Numbered from the stretch's first letter, positions 37,906-51,200 are shown. The stretch is 64,000 nt of DNA from Taenia hydatigena (GCA_036345935.2 JADWOT020000001.1:434001-498000); one strand, 5' to 3'. Notes: generated by a model not told the origin, from the sequence alone. Program-made: numbers and translations.

Positions 37906-38894
37906 TATACCCATTCCCACCTCTCAAATTTGCACCAAAATAGTCCAAACATCAAAGCTCATTAACTATTTGAAGTTAGTTGCTGCTAAAATATCCTTTT
38001 ATGACCAAAAGGACATTAAGGTTTAAGGGACGTTACTCGTAACTTTAGTTCCCAACCATTTACCTCACCAAAGCCTTTTTCTGCACCTATCGCATTTGCT
38101 TTTCGAATCGTCTATTCTGAGTGTTATTTATTGGACCCCCAGCAACGCTTGTATAACAGTTTTGCTTGGAAGTTCAGCAGCTTTGAACAACTTGCAGTTA
38201 GAAGAATCTGCTGTTGTAAAAGCCCTACAGCTGGGATCACATCAGGTAAGCCGAAATGGCTTCATAGACGGGAATGAGGAAAGTGCTACCGAACGCAAAA
38301 CAGGCATTGCACTGACAGGTGTAGTCTTATCACCGATGCCTCAAAACCCTCGAAACAGCCACAGGTTTTAAGCGGCTATTGTGGTGGGCTATAAGCGATG
38401 GCTAATCAAAGTGTTCAATCTCTTTCCATGCGTCTAAAACTTAAAACCTTGGCTATGAATCGGAATATATGTTAAGGTATTACTGTGAAGTGATAAGAGC
38501 ACGGATTCATAATTTTTCCTTTTGAATTTATCTGAATTAAATGGCAAATTTTTTCATTTAAGGCTCAGATAAATAATTTTAAGTGCTTACTAAGTCTTTC
38601 TAATGCAAAAGTAGTCCTTTTGACATCAAGAGTTAGTCGTTTGCAATTGTAATCCTACTTTCCTTCCGAAAGAGGCCGTTCTGTTATCATTTGTCAAGTA
38701 ATCAGAGCATGAACTTCTACCCTTCCCAGCGACATACCCGTCACTGCAGCAAGCTTTTTCTCATTAAAATGCGAAAACATATTTTCAAAAACAGATTCAG
38801 CAAAACGACTTAATTCATTAATCCTTAAATGGGATGTTATTGACAGTAAAGGTAGTGGCGAACATCTAATTAGAAATTTCTATTTAAGCAAAAT

Positions 38895-39000
38895 ACGCGG
38901 ACATTTAAATGAGAAGAGGTGAGCGTAATAGGAAGGCGCAAGTGGAAGACAAGACTCAAGTCTTCATTTCACTCAAAGTCGTCTCTATTCCTATCACATT
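38895..39000. repeat. Short repeat family A, copy 4
   Basis: Begins with catttaaatgagaagaggtg, nearly the same as catttaaatgggaaaaagtg at 27340, then gagcgtaataggaaggcgca. It lies only 1.1 kb after copy 3, so it may mark a local partial duplication or the join to another unit. Confidence 0.55.
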
Positions 39001-39219
39001 TTATGCATTTAACTTCCCAGACCACCTACCCGCGTCCGCATTCAATTAAGCGATCCAAGAGTTGTAAGGTCCTTGGAAAGAAAGCGTTTTGGTAGGTGCT
39101 GTGAATAAACTCTATACTAAAGACGTCCTTCGATGTTAATTTTCTTGCTCAATCAATATCTACAATTACTACTGTTGCATTTTGAGGGTATGTAGTCGGT
39201 GTCTTGCATTATCATCTTA

Positions 39220-39540
39220 GCACATTCCTTTTCTGTCTGCAAATTAGGGAATAAGTTCTTATGGAGTCATCTGGGAGCTACATCCATGCTACATGTAGAA
39301 AGAAAGCTAGAACTGTTTCTCTATAACTAGAAAATACCCATTTAAAGGTTTCGCCAAATTGTTGATCTCAAGTATAAGATCTGTCCATGCCCTGCATCTC
39401 GACGTATTAAGAGTTTTCTCTAAGGGCTTTGACTCACGAATTCATCGCTTAAGCGCCCTGTTTAAGAAAAAGTGGCCAGTTCTCCCACTAGATGTGCATC
39501 GGTTGTAAATTCACAAGGCTTACATCCATGAGCATTCAGG
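39220..39540. repeat. Repeat family G, copy 2
   Basis: Partner of 15450-15810. It begins about 0.3 kb after family A copy 4. Confidence 0.5.
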
Positions 39541-42383
39541 ATTTTCAGTAAAACTGATGATATTAAAGCAGCTTTAGTAGTAATTAGAACCAATTATGTG
39601 ACAAATGTCTTCGTGAGTTTAGTTGGAAAGTTGCCTAAGTGAATAGGATCACCGTAGTGGTCCTTGCAAGAGCAAATAGCACTCAATCGTACAGGAGTAG
39701 GAAGTGATGAATCTGTGGAGGTGATGCATCCAAAATAGCCAGCGTTCATGTCATGGACCAGTTCTGGCATTACTTGTTAAGATAACAGTCATGGTAGGTG
39801 CTCCTCAATCCTGGTGGTACACTTGTTAGGACACATTGACAATGAGTAAATGGTTCAAGGACTTAAATTTACAATAACAAAGTACATTGGAGTTTTGATA
39901 GAATTTGATGTTGTAAACTGCTGCATCACTGGTTGCTACAATGTGGTGCTTATTCGTGTATCACCCCAAATTTTATCGACTTTTCGACCAGAGTAATTGA
40001 AGAGGCAGTAACTTTATAAAGAATTTATTCACATCCTAGGCCATAAGAACAGTTTGGTAATGGGGCGTGTGCATATGTGACGGTCTGCCGACCGATGAAG
40101 ACGGGCTAGCTGCACTCTCGCGTGTTGATAGGATTGTAATGGGCTTTCTGCTGTCCCATGGAGATTATTAGTAAATTTACTGCTCACCTGTGAATACTAT
40201 CGGTCAACGAGTGTAACCGGGTGCTAGTGTTTGTTTCAATACGCGCTAGAATGGTTAGACGGTGGGTAGGATAAGCGGAAGCTTCTGTTGCACTGAATAG
40301 CAGCGCTATATTGGAATGTAGACAGGTCCCGTGGTTGCATTCTTACACGCATAACAGTGCTTAACCAATACTAGGAGAACATCTTGGACGTAGAATGCTC
40401 ATAAAATGCTGCTAACCTGCTGCATGAGAGTCTGTCGCACTGAGTCACTAACAGATAATCTATTTACATTTCCAAGAGAGAGATCATGAAAGTTCTTTTT
40501 AAAACCTGGTAAGATCGAGCTAAAACTTAACATCGGCCACAAAGATAAGAGTAGTGTGGAATTTTACAGCTTAAAAAGCATGCAAAAAAGCGGGAAATTG
40601 TGGATGACCGTGAATGAAAGGATTCCTCAAGAGATCGATCACGATGGATTACGCAACATTCTGAAGTTTTCAGAGTGTATGCCATGAGTTAATTAAACAC
40701 TCATGCCATTTTTGATTACTCAAAGATTAGGCCACAGCTTCTTAATCGTAAAGACAGCTTCTGAGGATGGGATTGGTAAGGGCTTCTTGCAACCTTCATC
40801 TTTCAATTCTTCTTGTCTAAGTAAGCATTTTACTACCCAAAAACAAAGTGAGTAACATCAGTTCCATGGAGCAATCAACAATGCGTATGTGAGTCAGAGG
40901 AGAAGCACACCATTTTCACCATCTTCTTGCCACCTAATTATGCTTATTTTGCAGCAACCTTTAGTTCTGGATTAATGGCTGCAATACGAAAGCGATGTGT
41001 TGACCAACCAGGTTGGTGCTTAGTGCTCTGACTTATCTACTTAAACTCAAAGTCATGAGTGTGTCCAGTTCATAACCAGTTCCTAGCCATCAGCTTTGGA
41101 ACCGAGCCTCAACAACCCAAAAGTGTTCATTGTGGAAGCACTGTTAATGAGAAAAACAAATGATGTCGAGTCCACATCTCCCAGCTGTGTCGGATCAGGA
41201 AGAAAATATGACAAGAAATAAATGCTAAACACTATTTGTACGTGTTTTAATAAATGGGCGAGGTTCTAGGCGAGCAGTCTTTCGAATTGGGACGAGGTCG
41301 TGGATACCGACTTCCTGGATTAATGATGCTGGGATCAAAGGTCCCCATCTAACCGCATAATTTGAGTGACCCTCCTCCCTGGCCAGCAGACGATCTTTGC
41401 CAACTACCAAAAAGGGAGACTGTGAGAAGCATCAAGCACCCATATGGAGAAAACTATTTAATTTATAAGTTCGGCCAGCTGAGAGAGCCTAGTTTATTTC
41501 AACGTTAAGCTGTTTATTAACGCAGTCTCTGTATTTTGTTCAAATTATTTAGTACACTCAATTTCAAATTCATCCACATCGCAGTTTGACGCTGCAAATT
41601 TTTGCACGGCGAAAGTGCCCTCGTAACGCTCCAAATTTAGGTGAACTGCCTAACGAGAATAAGTGACGTCACCTAGCAATTTGCCCACACTGCAAAATTT
41701 AATGTGTATGGGCGAATGCGTAATACTTCAGACTCAGTTTCAAGATCGGTTTTATTGCACATAGCAAATGGCAACATAGGAGCTTTGCATTGCCACTTAG
41801 TAACTTAACGGCAGCCAGTTTGATTATAGGACTCTCCCAAGCCAGTTTAAAGAAAAATCTTAATCTTCTTTAGCCCGGTAGCAATTAAAGTCACTCGTGG
41901 TTACAAAGTTAAAATGTAAAATGTTAAAATGTAAAATGTCACATAAAACATTTGTCTAGAGCATTAGATAAACAACCTTCTAGTGATTGTTTTTCTAAGT
42001 AGCATGGAAATTATCGCTTGTAAAGTAGAATCAACCCTAGCAATGTAAATGCAGGGGATTCTTTAAAGTTTTTAGTGTAAAATAGTCTTCCACTGCTTCT
42101 ATTAAGTACGCCATGAATGTTCGCTTGGAATCTTAAGTGTTAGGCTTCCAAAGAGGTTGATTTTATAACGCCCTAAAAAGCACTCAGGGTCGGTTCTCTA
42201 ATTGATCAAGTGTGCGCCCAGCAAAACGACTAGATTTTCCTAATCTAGCACACTGAGACTTTTATAAAGATGGAAGAAAAAAATGATACTTAAGAGAACA
42301 TTTAACATCGACGCGCATCAAGGCTCGAGGCTACTTGCATGGCCCGATGATCCCCATCTGGCGATTCTCCAATGCCTGAGCTC
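39541..42383. other. No recognised gene
   Basis: No exon that I can support. A perfect 15-base tandem duplication lies at 41908-41937. A faint TM7-like match on the minus strand near 41280-41345 is listed among the rejected items. Confidence 0.45.
41908..41937. repeat. 15-base tandem duplication
   Basis: The unit gttaaaatgtaaaat occurs twice head to tail without mismatch, so it is recent compared with the diverged larger repeats. Confidence 0.9.
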
Positions 42384-42841
42384 CTAGACGGTCCTCAGGA
42401 TAAAGGTAAAGGTTTCCTTAATAACAACATTTAATGTGAATAGACGTGGCTGTAACCACCTGCTTTTAAACCAAAAGGAAGCAGAACCAGTGGTAACATA
42501 TACCAGGAGGTGTATTTTTCGGTGAAGAATGCTGCTACTCCTGGAACGTTTTGATTTAAAAGGGCTTCCATCCACAGGACGTAAACTGTCGCATGATGTG
42601 AGGACTGTACACACCTCTGGGTGCAAATAAGCCGAGTTCTATCACCGAAAGCATACTTGTTCTTCCAGAACTGCACATGGGGTCGCATTGCCTGCTGCGA
42701 CACAGTGCACAGTGCACAGTGGCTCGGTAGGAGAGTAATGAGACGCCCGCGTTGCAGTCCAAGCTTCCTATTAACTAATTTTGACCTGTTTTTGCCCTCA
42801 AATGAACAACTCGTGGGTTCGTGGGCCTGGACCAATGGCAA
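42384..42841 (-). pseudogene. Receptor TM4-ECL2-TM5-like open frame
   Basis: The longest open frame in the window (136 codons, minus strand, 42431-42841) ends with TVYVLWMEALLNQNVPG and then EKYTSWYMLPLVLLPFGLK. The second stretch is a hydrophobic segment with proline, as in TM5, and the first resembles the region after TM4 in the exon at 29521-29956 (VYYSGVQQILPQ there, VYVLWMEALLNQ here). The N-terminal half is basic and has no motif that I recognise. The patch is richer in G+C than its surroundings. It has no flanking splice sites of good quality. Part of a decayed receptor exon is the best guess, and a chance frame is the alternative. Confidence 0.3.
42702..42722. repeat. CACAGTG tandem triplet
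   Basis: Three perfect tandem copies of the 7-base unit cacagtg. Confidence 0.9.
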
Positions 42842-44399
42842 AGAGGAAGCGACTGGCTTGATATTAGATGTATCAGCATTACTGAAGCTCTAGTCTAGCT
42901 TAAGTGCCACCTTAGTTTAATAAACTAATCATTCTCTGATCAATATGTTAATTTTTGAAGCAGAAAAGTAGAGGTGGATGTGTGAAGCACTGATTTTGTA
43001 ATAGTAGAATCCAATTGTCAGTAGTTTCTGTTTAAATCAACTTTGAATCTGAAGAAAATTGGACTTAGTTTCTGAAGAAGATGGCAACGTGTTACGCCCT
43101 TGCTTGACCGTAAATTAAGTCGAAAAAGGGAATCACTTGTTTAAAAGAAGACGTCTAAATCCAACGTTAATAATACACGCCGTCAAATTTTTATCACATT
43201 CGCTTAGATGCCTCTCCAGGTTGCATTTTGGCCATATAAATCCCGATGATGCTACCGATCAAATTGGTCACACGGGTTCTTGCTCTAGACATTATCAAAG
43301 AACAAGATATTCGGTTTCTTGCCAAAGATAGACTACGTTTCCCTTATTTTTCCGTTCCATATATGCGCACATTCGCCTTCACCTTGTGTCTAGGCGACTC
43401 AGTGAAGTGATACGAGAATTAGCATAAAAAACGGGAAAACCTTCTTCAACTTTGATCTATAAATTAGTAGCATTTACAAAGTATAAATGTTTAATCGCAC
43501 GGACAAACAAAACTCAAAGACTTTAACTATTCTTGTTGTTATGCAAAGTTGCTTGTTAATATAAAAACGGTGGTGATAGTTTTGAGATACTTGGGCTGTC
43601 AGGCATCAAATATCCTCAGCAAGCAGATGTTTGCGTTTAGCCGGTAAGAAGATTCAGTTAGATGAGCTGGAGAAAATTTTTTTGCTTTCACCTGATTAGA
43701 TAACCACTGAAAGACCAAAGGGTGATCCATCACCTTTTCGTAGCAACTAAGAACATAATGACATGCCACATCCAGCTAATCGAACAGATGTTTGGCCATT
43801 AACAACTTGTTGACTGACCTGTCAATTCAATCATCATTATGCTGATGCCAACGCAGAGTGATAGCTAGCAGAATAGAACATTTTTTAACATTTTTAGCTA
43901 GTGCATATTTCTGACCATAATTTGTGCTTGCTTTTAAAAATTAAGGGAATGCATTTATGGGAGGCCAGAACCCTGGCATGTGTGGCAGGAAGCGAATGCA
44001 CGTCAATGCTTCGTTGTAGAATAGAGAGATGCCGCTTTTTGTGCGAGAATAAAAAAGGCATTTAGATCATGTCTATCAATAAACACAAAGATCTAGACAA
44101 AAAGTGAGCATTAATGCCTCAATACAGAACATTCCAGATTGCTTTCTTTCTTTTGATTTAACATGACCTACACTCTTAGTCAGTCTTATTCGTTTCTTGC
44201 CTGATTAGTCATTGTCATAGATGGGGAGCCATTAAATTTGGCTGTCAGTCAAATACCAGGAATTTGTTACACTGGAGCCACTCTGTGCCTTGAGCTATCT
44301 CCACTCAATTGTTACATAGGGCATCCAAGACTAAATGGATAAGTTCACTTCTCATATCGCAGCTTTACATAAGTTCAGAGAAAGAAGATCCAAGCAGTG
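42842..44399. other. No recognised gene
   Basis: A+T-rich, short frames only, no repeat partner found. Confidence 0.45.
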
Positions 44400-45450
44400 T
44401 CAAACGCCTTATTTGCTGCTTATGCAGTAACGAGCAATTTTAAATTTTAAATTTAATTGTAAACTTTGCACTTCAAAGTTTCATTTTTAAAAATAGACGC
44501 AATTTATTTCAATATGACAAAATCTTGTCGTGTGAGACAATATTAAGCAAGGTGATTGGCTCAAAACAACAATTTGCATTTGATTTTCTTGACATCCAAG
44601 CATACCTTTAGGCTTTGTCTATAGAAATAAGAAGTTGGGTCAAACTATCCTTCACCAGCTGAGAAATATCCTCGGGCTATCATAAATCTATACAAGAATG
44701 GAAAAGTTTGCTTAAGGAAACCCAAGACATGAAGCAGGTCTTAACAATACAGTAGACAAAGTTGGTAGCATAAAATTTTTCCTTCTTACTTCATTTTACC
44801 CATTTTTTGTATGTTGCATGCTTCGCCTGTTGATCAAATTAAAATTTGTGGGGGGAATCTGCTCAAACGAAAAGCGTTGCCTCTACGGTAGCACGGGGAT
44901 AGCGGTCATGCGTTATGATTGGACACAACCCTCCCAACACAGAGGTGGAACAGGCGTGCTGATGAGCTTTAACTCTGTGGGGAGGCGAAGAAGGAGACCG
45001 AAAAAAATAATAATTTTACTCCAACACTCCATTTCCTTCTAGCCGGCAAATTAGAAGTGCGAATTAACTTCTATATGATGTTAAACATCCTATTTAATTT
45101 TGAAGAACAGATTCAATGTCAACAATAGGAGCATCATGGCATCCGAATTAATTAATTCTTGATTTTACCCGACGAACTTTTGGTTTTGGTTGCTCATTCT
45201 CCTAATGCACTTCCGAAACCCTATTCTGACACTTGCTAGTTTTCTTTTGCAAAGAGCGATCAATCCTCTTTGTCGCAAGACCATGGCAACTGGCTCAAGG
45301 CATTTCACTAAGACATTCAAGTGCTCCAAAGCGCCACTGTCCACTCAAACAATTCGTCTTCTTAAGTGCTCATCAATCAATTGAGCGCTTCACTTAAAAT
45401 TTGCGCTCATGCTCACCCGATAGCAGGCTCTATCTAGAATGTCCTTTCAT
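44400..45450. repeat. Repeat block 5 with family B copy 2
   Basis: The first part aligns with 32710-32960. The middle (44855-44940) aligns with 57525-57590 through cgaaaag-g, then gatagcggtcatgcgttatg versus aatagggatcatgcattatg. The last part (45280-45420) is family B. The order on the minus strand is B, TM7-like relic, 3' flank, the same order as at 57-58 kb. Confidence 0.6.
44855..44940 (-). pseudogene. TM7-like relic, badly decayed
   Basis: The minus strand reads gctatccccgtgctaccgta, which aligns with gctaatcccttctactaccga encoding ANPFYYR at 33.2 kb, followed by cgcttttcg against gagaacattcg. In frame it has a stop. The identification rests on this alignment and on position, between family B and the 3' flank repeat shared with 32.8 kb. 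Confidence 0.3.
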
Positions 45451-46714
45451 TTTTTAATTATTTAAACTCCAAAGCTGTTCGCATGATTAAATATCCTCTG
45501 GAAGTTTATGCTGCTACTTCAACCACGTTATGAATATTGCAGGGCAATTGTGCAGAAGGGAAAACCTGTCTCGAATTTTAGATAAGCAAGCCAGAAAATT
45601 ATTTTATAGCCTTAACTCAAATTTTGTAACCAACTGTCAATCCCGATGAAGTGAATTTTCTTCTCCAAGGAAAAGAACTCGCTTTATGATCAAGTCGTAG
45701 GAAAAATTTCGGCTTTATGTCACTTAAAGTAGGAGTCGTGTGTCAGAGAAGTCAACACCTTTTCATTCCTCTTTTTGCTTCGAATTCAAGAATGTGATAA
45801 ATTACGGGTAGGCCAAAAATTGTGAATAACGTCCGTTAAAAGGATATGGCAAGGATTGCAGTGGATTTGTACATTTTTGCCGAAATTTGTATCACAACGG
45901 TTGTTTATTTATTTGCTGGCTTACCTCCATGTTAAAAGGGACAGTACTATTGGCATCACTTGTTGGCATCAAGTAGGCCTTGCACTTTTAAGCAGCTCAA
46001 GCGCAGAAATTTTAACTAAAGGATTAGAAAAGTGCGTATTTTTGCCTTAGAGAAGGACATTACCAACAATAAATTCCTTGTAGATTTCTACTTGAAACAC
46101 AACGTAAGGTTGTGCCAGTTAAACTGCATGGGTTAGAGTCAGCTATTTTAATTCGAACTCTGTGCATCAAGTGATTAGTAAACAAGGTTACTTACAAATT
46201 TTAGAGCGAATTAAAACCAATTGACAAACTCTGCCTAATTTTTAAAAATCATTGCAACCGCATTGCAAAGGCGTTAAGGTTTCGGCGCTCCTTTTGCGCA
46301 TTCACTTTTCTCCAATTCTTTAAAAACGCTTGCTATAGTATAGAGACATTTCAGGTGTACCACAATCTACATCGTGACCAAAACGATCAGAGCACTTGAA
46401 ACTTAAAAGATCAAAACCGATTCCTTCTCTCATCCGACCGTACAGACATGTGCTTGATGCGATCCCAGCTTACTTACCCTTGTAGAAAAATTAAAACACT
46501 TGTGTTGAGATCTTGTTCTTCCATCTGCCCTTTTAAACCCCAATTGTGACCGTGTGCACAACTACATTTAGAAATCGAGAGCTGTTTCGCTTAAGGCGGC
46601 GCGGATTGCTTTTGCTGGTAATTCGACATAACTACAACAAAATGCTCTATCCAACGCTTACCTCCTGCATTGAAGACTTAACTCAGTGAAATGGTGTTCT
46701 TCGCTTCATTCTTC
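45451..46714. other. Intron-like DNA, no exon seen
   Basis: On the minus strand this lies between the TM3-4-like relic at 46.9 kb and family B. A TM5-6 exon would be expected here by analogy with the 10 and 60 kb copies, but none is legible. Confidence 0.35.
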
Positions 46715-47260
46715 CATGCTCCCTATGGATATTTATGCGCTTTTCCTTTTGATAATGGTAATCGGAAGAGGAATTCTGGTGTGTTTAACGGGATGCTGAA
46801 AGCAAGCGATCCAGATAGAAAACAGCTGTAGTGGTTGGCTGAAACAGAGACACTTCCGACGGAGGTGCCAATGGGGCGATCCTCGCTACTGACAGCGTCT
46901 TTCCTCCTCACCACTGTTGCACGACTACTAAGGGATGAGGAAGCACCAGATTAAAAAGGCTAAAAAAATAAAACATGGCGGTATCTACATCAATATCACG
47001 AAGAATTATGAATAGTCAGGTTACATGGAGCTGATTGTAACCAAGATAAATGGCTTAACTGTATTGAGATGACAAGTTGGCAATTGATAATGGCTGCTAG
47101 TCTTGTACTTTTTAACTTTTTGCACAAGGATTTCACAATTTTTTTAAATGCTGCTGTTGGCACAAGAAATTACCTCCTTATTGAGCAAAACCTTTGCCAG
47201 GAGCACAAAGCCGGTGAGAGTCCACGGCACAACTGGCAGGAAGAAAGTAAATGCGGTATT
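46715..47260 (-). pseudogene. Receptor TM1-TM4 exon relic
   Basis: At 47160-47260 the minus strand reads AFTFFLPVVPWTLTG and then FVLLAKVLLNKEVIS, a hydrophobic helix whose LLNKEVI matches the N1.50 pattern of TM1. It aligns with the TM1 of the 61 kb copy through the shared PW-L and the DNA word gtccacggca versus atccacggct. Near 46950 is a second helix (FLIWCFLIP, then two stops). At 46723-46914 an open frame reads RRKDAVSSEDRPIGTSVGSV, a basic then serine-rich loop comparable to ICL2 at 29.7 kb, followed by LSGSLAFSIPL. Total length is about right for a TM1-TM4 exon. Stops and a frameshift separate the parts, so it is a pseudogene. Confidence 0.4.
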
Positions 47261-47399
47261 TCAAAGATCGTTTAATGCCTTATTTCCAAACCTACACTTC
47301 CATCTCACTGAATGCCTTGTGACAGAAGGTATCAGTGCCAATACGTAAAGTAAGATAGTGCTGTTCGCTATTCGCTGTTTTTCAGCTAACAGTTCCATA

Positions 47400-48220
47400 A
47401 TACCTTCAAAGCAATGGGAATAAAGTTATATTTTTACGTATTTCTCTGAAACAAAAGGATCTAAATTTATGTAAACCTATAGTAAAAAGCATGACGAAAG
47501 TGAGGTGCGCATTGATAAGATCTATCTTCTGATGCCACGTTGCTTTTTGCTGGCCTTGATTCTGTGGGAACTGAAGAGAGTGAGGGAAGAAGAAAAAATA
47601 CACATTCGGGGGAAGCTTAATGTGGACAGGAAGGACGACATTTATATAAATCAGCATCTCAACGCAGCTAAAGTAGGTAAATTTGACAGCTGTCTCGTAT
47701 CAATTAAAAAGCGCATAATATAGAATCGATTTAAGCGACTTCTGACAACACATTCAGTGGCTCCAACAAGTCTTATAAGTGTTTATTTTAAAGTGACAGA
47801 TTATGAGAAAAGGCACAGCGATAGTTAACTGATGAAAGCCAGATTATTGACTGTTTGTATATCTAGTTGGGATGTCATATTTGCAGCACATTACGGATTG
47901 GCACAATTCATTTTGCAGCTACGGGAATTGAAGTTGCAGTGACAATACTGCACTCAGTGGTGGTAAACTCGCACACACAGTCTTGTCAATAATCTCGATG
48001 GGTGGAAATTTTGCTTAATGGAAGCAAGAAATTCGTGCTTACACAAAAGAGAATCGTCTTCTTCTTTCTAAGAATCACATGCGTGGGCGTGCTCAATTTT
48101 TTTCAGATAATTGTCGCATATTGCCCATTATGTCTCTGCAGGCCAGGGACTAGTGGAAGTTCGGACCGTAAAAAGGATTGTTTTGGCAACAAAGGTCAGT
48201 GTCTTACAATATTGAAGCAA
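47400..48220. repeat. Diverged direct repeat, block 2 copy b
   Basis: Partner of 31700-32500 (anchors given there). On the minus strand both copies lie immediately upstream of a receptor TM1-2 relic (30.9-31.1 kb and 47.2 kb), so the block is probably 5' flank or first-intron DNA of the duplicated gene. Confidence 0.6.
47505..47723 (+). pseudogene. Conserved plus-strand frame ending KVGKFDSCLVS
   Basis: This 72-codon frame begins with a hydrophobic segment (LLMPRCFLLALILWEL) and ends like the frame at 31745-32005. The shared tail is KDD-hydrophobic-aromatic-x-NQxL followed by KxGxFDSCLxS. Unrecognised. See the partner for caveats. Confidence 0.2.
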
Positions 48221-51200
48221 TGTGTATAATGGTTTCACCCTCGCATCCGTAAGACAGACAAAATCTCGAATGAATGAGGATTTGGTGCCAAGGGTGAATC
48301 AAGGCCAGCAGTTTTAGAGTAATCCAGCCGATCAAACAGCTTCCTTAATGAAATATTGGGTGCTAGATTGCTGCCAAGAGAAATTGCTCCATTTCCTTTT
48401 CCACCAAAGTGTATATCTTGCATTTAGAAAACTGTAGGTTCTGACCCTACCTCGGCTTTAAAGAAAGAGCAAAACATTTGCGCATTTTCTATGCTCCATA
48501 GTCAGTCTAACCCTTAGTCCTTGAAATTGGCTTCAGAAACAGTGTTAATAAGTCATAACTATGTGCGCTTTCAAATCGAAGTCAACTATCTTACGTACCC
48601 TTACTGCTTACGTCCTCGATTATCTACTGTAAGTGGCACATGAAATTCTACTGCCATTACGTTCCCATCATCAGTAGTCTACCTGCGGCGTGTCGATGGG
48701 CAGGCAAGAGTAGTGCTTAGACATTGCACCCGTTGTCTTTTAATTCTAAACCGCCAACCAGTTAATAAAATGGAGTAGTCGGAAATTTGGTGATTAAACA
48801 AGTTTGTTGCTGCAACGAATATTGGCGTTAGAATTCGATATGAATACTTCATTGGGCCTTAAAAGACAAAGTTGCTCGTTCTTAATTGACTGCGAAAAAT
48901 GTAGCTTGAGATTGTTAATACTCAGGAGGCAAAAATGATGTTACGTGCCTAGTAATTAAGAATTTAGGAATCTGCCAAAATTGACACACAAAATGCGTCC
49001 TTGTTGGAAAATTGGACTAAATTTTGGCTGCATAAATAAATCTACTGAACGACAGACTTCTGTCTCGTTCCAGTTGCGTGGGAGGCCACTTTTGAGTTCT
49101 TGCATTATCCGGATAGGGTAGTAAGGTGAGTCAAGACGTAACTGCCCATTTTCCTTTATAAGAAGCATGGGAATTATGGAAATGGATTTTAGGTGTCAAA
49201 ATAGGAACAAAATTAAAGTTTAATATCAAAATATTTTCCTTCTAAGTGTTTTTCCTGCATCAGCATATTTTTACATAGTAAAATGCAATTTATGCTGGAT
49301 TAAAATAATGCGTTGTGAGCGGTATTTTGGTTACCAAGAGTCAAAAATAAAAAGAAATGTGTGTTTTGTGACGCTTATGCCTGCCTAAGGGTGTGAAAGG
49401 ACCTATTCCACCTTTGAAGTGTCCCATGAAAAATGTATACGATGTGAGCGCTTGAATATAACACTAATTGAGTACAGCCAAATGTCTTAGTAGGTAAGCA
49501 AATTAAACTGTTGTTTTGGTCACCTCTTCTTAATTTAGCTTATTTACCTGCCTTGAACACTGAAACGTACTCGTTGGTATAACTTCTGAAGCATAGATGG
49601 CAATTTTCTGTCCACACAATAAGACATTTGTCTTTGTCTTTGCTGATGGACCGAGCGTTAACCATTCTTTTAGTAATGTTGGACTGCACCTGATAATGGA
49701 CGTAATACTAAGGAGCGTCTAATCTACTTCTAACTTGCAGTCTTGCTGTTCGAACCTTCCCAACACAATGTCATTTGCCTAATTTTAGTTTAGTTGAATA
49801 ATTTGTTCACAATTTTGTAAAATTATGGAACACTTGCAAATAAAGGTGTCGATGGTGAAGATAAGGTCTTCCAAATCCGCCAGTTTGAATCCCATTGACT
49901 CTTACTTACGCCAATTAACAACCGTACAGAACACTTAGCGAAGCGGTTTACTTATTCGTTGGTGATTCAAGCAACATGCAACGAATAATTTAGACATTGT
50001 TGAGGAATACACAAATCGAGTCAAATCCACTTGTATCACAGCCATTAGCTCAACAAATGCTCAAGATTACTTGAATTACTGATCCAAGTAGAAGGAGAAT
50101 GCTTTTCGGTTTCGTTTGCTAATGATGAGAATGAGTTTTAATCCAGATTCTTATTGAAATAAATCAAATCAACCAAACATGAAAGAATGCGCACTCACCT
50201 GCTTAGTTAATGTAGATGGGATGTCATCTTAAGGATGCCAATTAAATTTTGAAAGTAGGGGAAGCATATTTAATTTCACAGCACAGACTGAAGGTACCTT
50301 TTGTTATGCTAGGCAGGGAAGAGGACAGCTAAGTATCCCTAGTCATATAAAAAATTGAAAGGCTTTAAAGTAATTTGAGAGAGGCGGAATGAGACAATTC
50401 AGACACTAGAACTCGTAAAGTGTTGTATTTATTCTGAATGTTTGCTTATTGTGTTAAAGCGATTGCCAAGGAGTAAACAATCCCTGCAGAGAACTTCATA
50501 GTTAGGACAAGAGCAACATATTTGGATTATTATTTTAGAATTAGCTAGTAAAGGCAAGCTTTTATTTTGCTGATAAGTTTAGTCTCAACTTATCATCCTT
50601 AAAAGCATAGGCAGATGTATGAAATTAATTCGCACCCAATGCTTAACAACTAAAATTTATCAAATATGGGATCCTAAGCACTTTTTAGCATCCCATTGCG
50701 ATCGCTACCAAAATACATTGTGGATGCTTTTAAAAAGAATTTGGCATGTTTTGAAGATTTGAACTCGAGATGTCAAGTTACCAAAAGTTAGATACAAGAG
50801 CTTGGTGTGCATACCTTCGTAAGTACCTGTAGCAAACTGAGTGTTTTTCTTTGTGTTCTTAATCCTGTCCTCTCTCTCAGCCCAAGAAGTCAAAGCTTCT
50901 CATTTGTCCAAATGATGACTAAATTACGCCTCCTTCTTTCTCACAACAATAGCATTGTGCTATAGAACACGTCTAAACAATGGTGCTTGCATTTCCGTTT
51001 TGCTAAGCCTTAAAATTTATTCTGATCTCATAGGTTATCTAAGAATCATACTAAGAATTAGTATGAGTACCAATAAATCTTTCTTAGCGTAAAAGCCAGT
51101 CAGACATTCAGGTGGATTTGACCGGCGGAGGCCTTCAGTGCGTGCGTACAATATGAGGGTGTCAATAAGAAGCGTGAGAAACTGGAAGACTCGTAGTGGG

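Larger units (their letters stand above)
34400..39030. repeat. Diverged direct repeat, block 3 copy a
   Basis: This aligns with 51560-56050 at an offset drifting from about 17.2 to 17.7 kb. Anchors include tttattcttct near 35218 and 52906; ttgagtgattt at 35346 and 53034; ggttgtggcaaagg versus ggttgtgacaaagg; atctcatgagg at 36833 and 54483; family A at 37795 and 54995; gcctattctgagtg versus gtctattctgagtg near 38110 and 55340; and a ggtagtggcgaacat-type word near 38850 and 55950. It holds no legible exon and is probably intron plus intergenic DNA of the duplicated unit. Confidence 0.7.

Noticed and set aside
41225..41410. Possible further TM7 exon on the minus strand (FDPSIINPGSRY)
   Set aside because: There is an NP and rough DNA similarity to the 33.2 kb exon, but no helix, no NENI turn and no supporting repeat context.
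49741..49770. gttcgaacctt as a possible tRNA T-loop
   Set aside because: No matching acceptor stem, D-arm or anticodon arm at the required distance.
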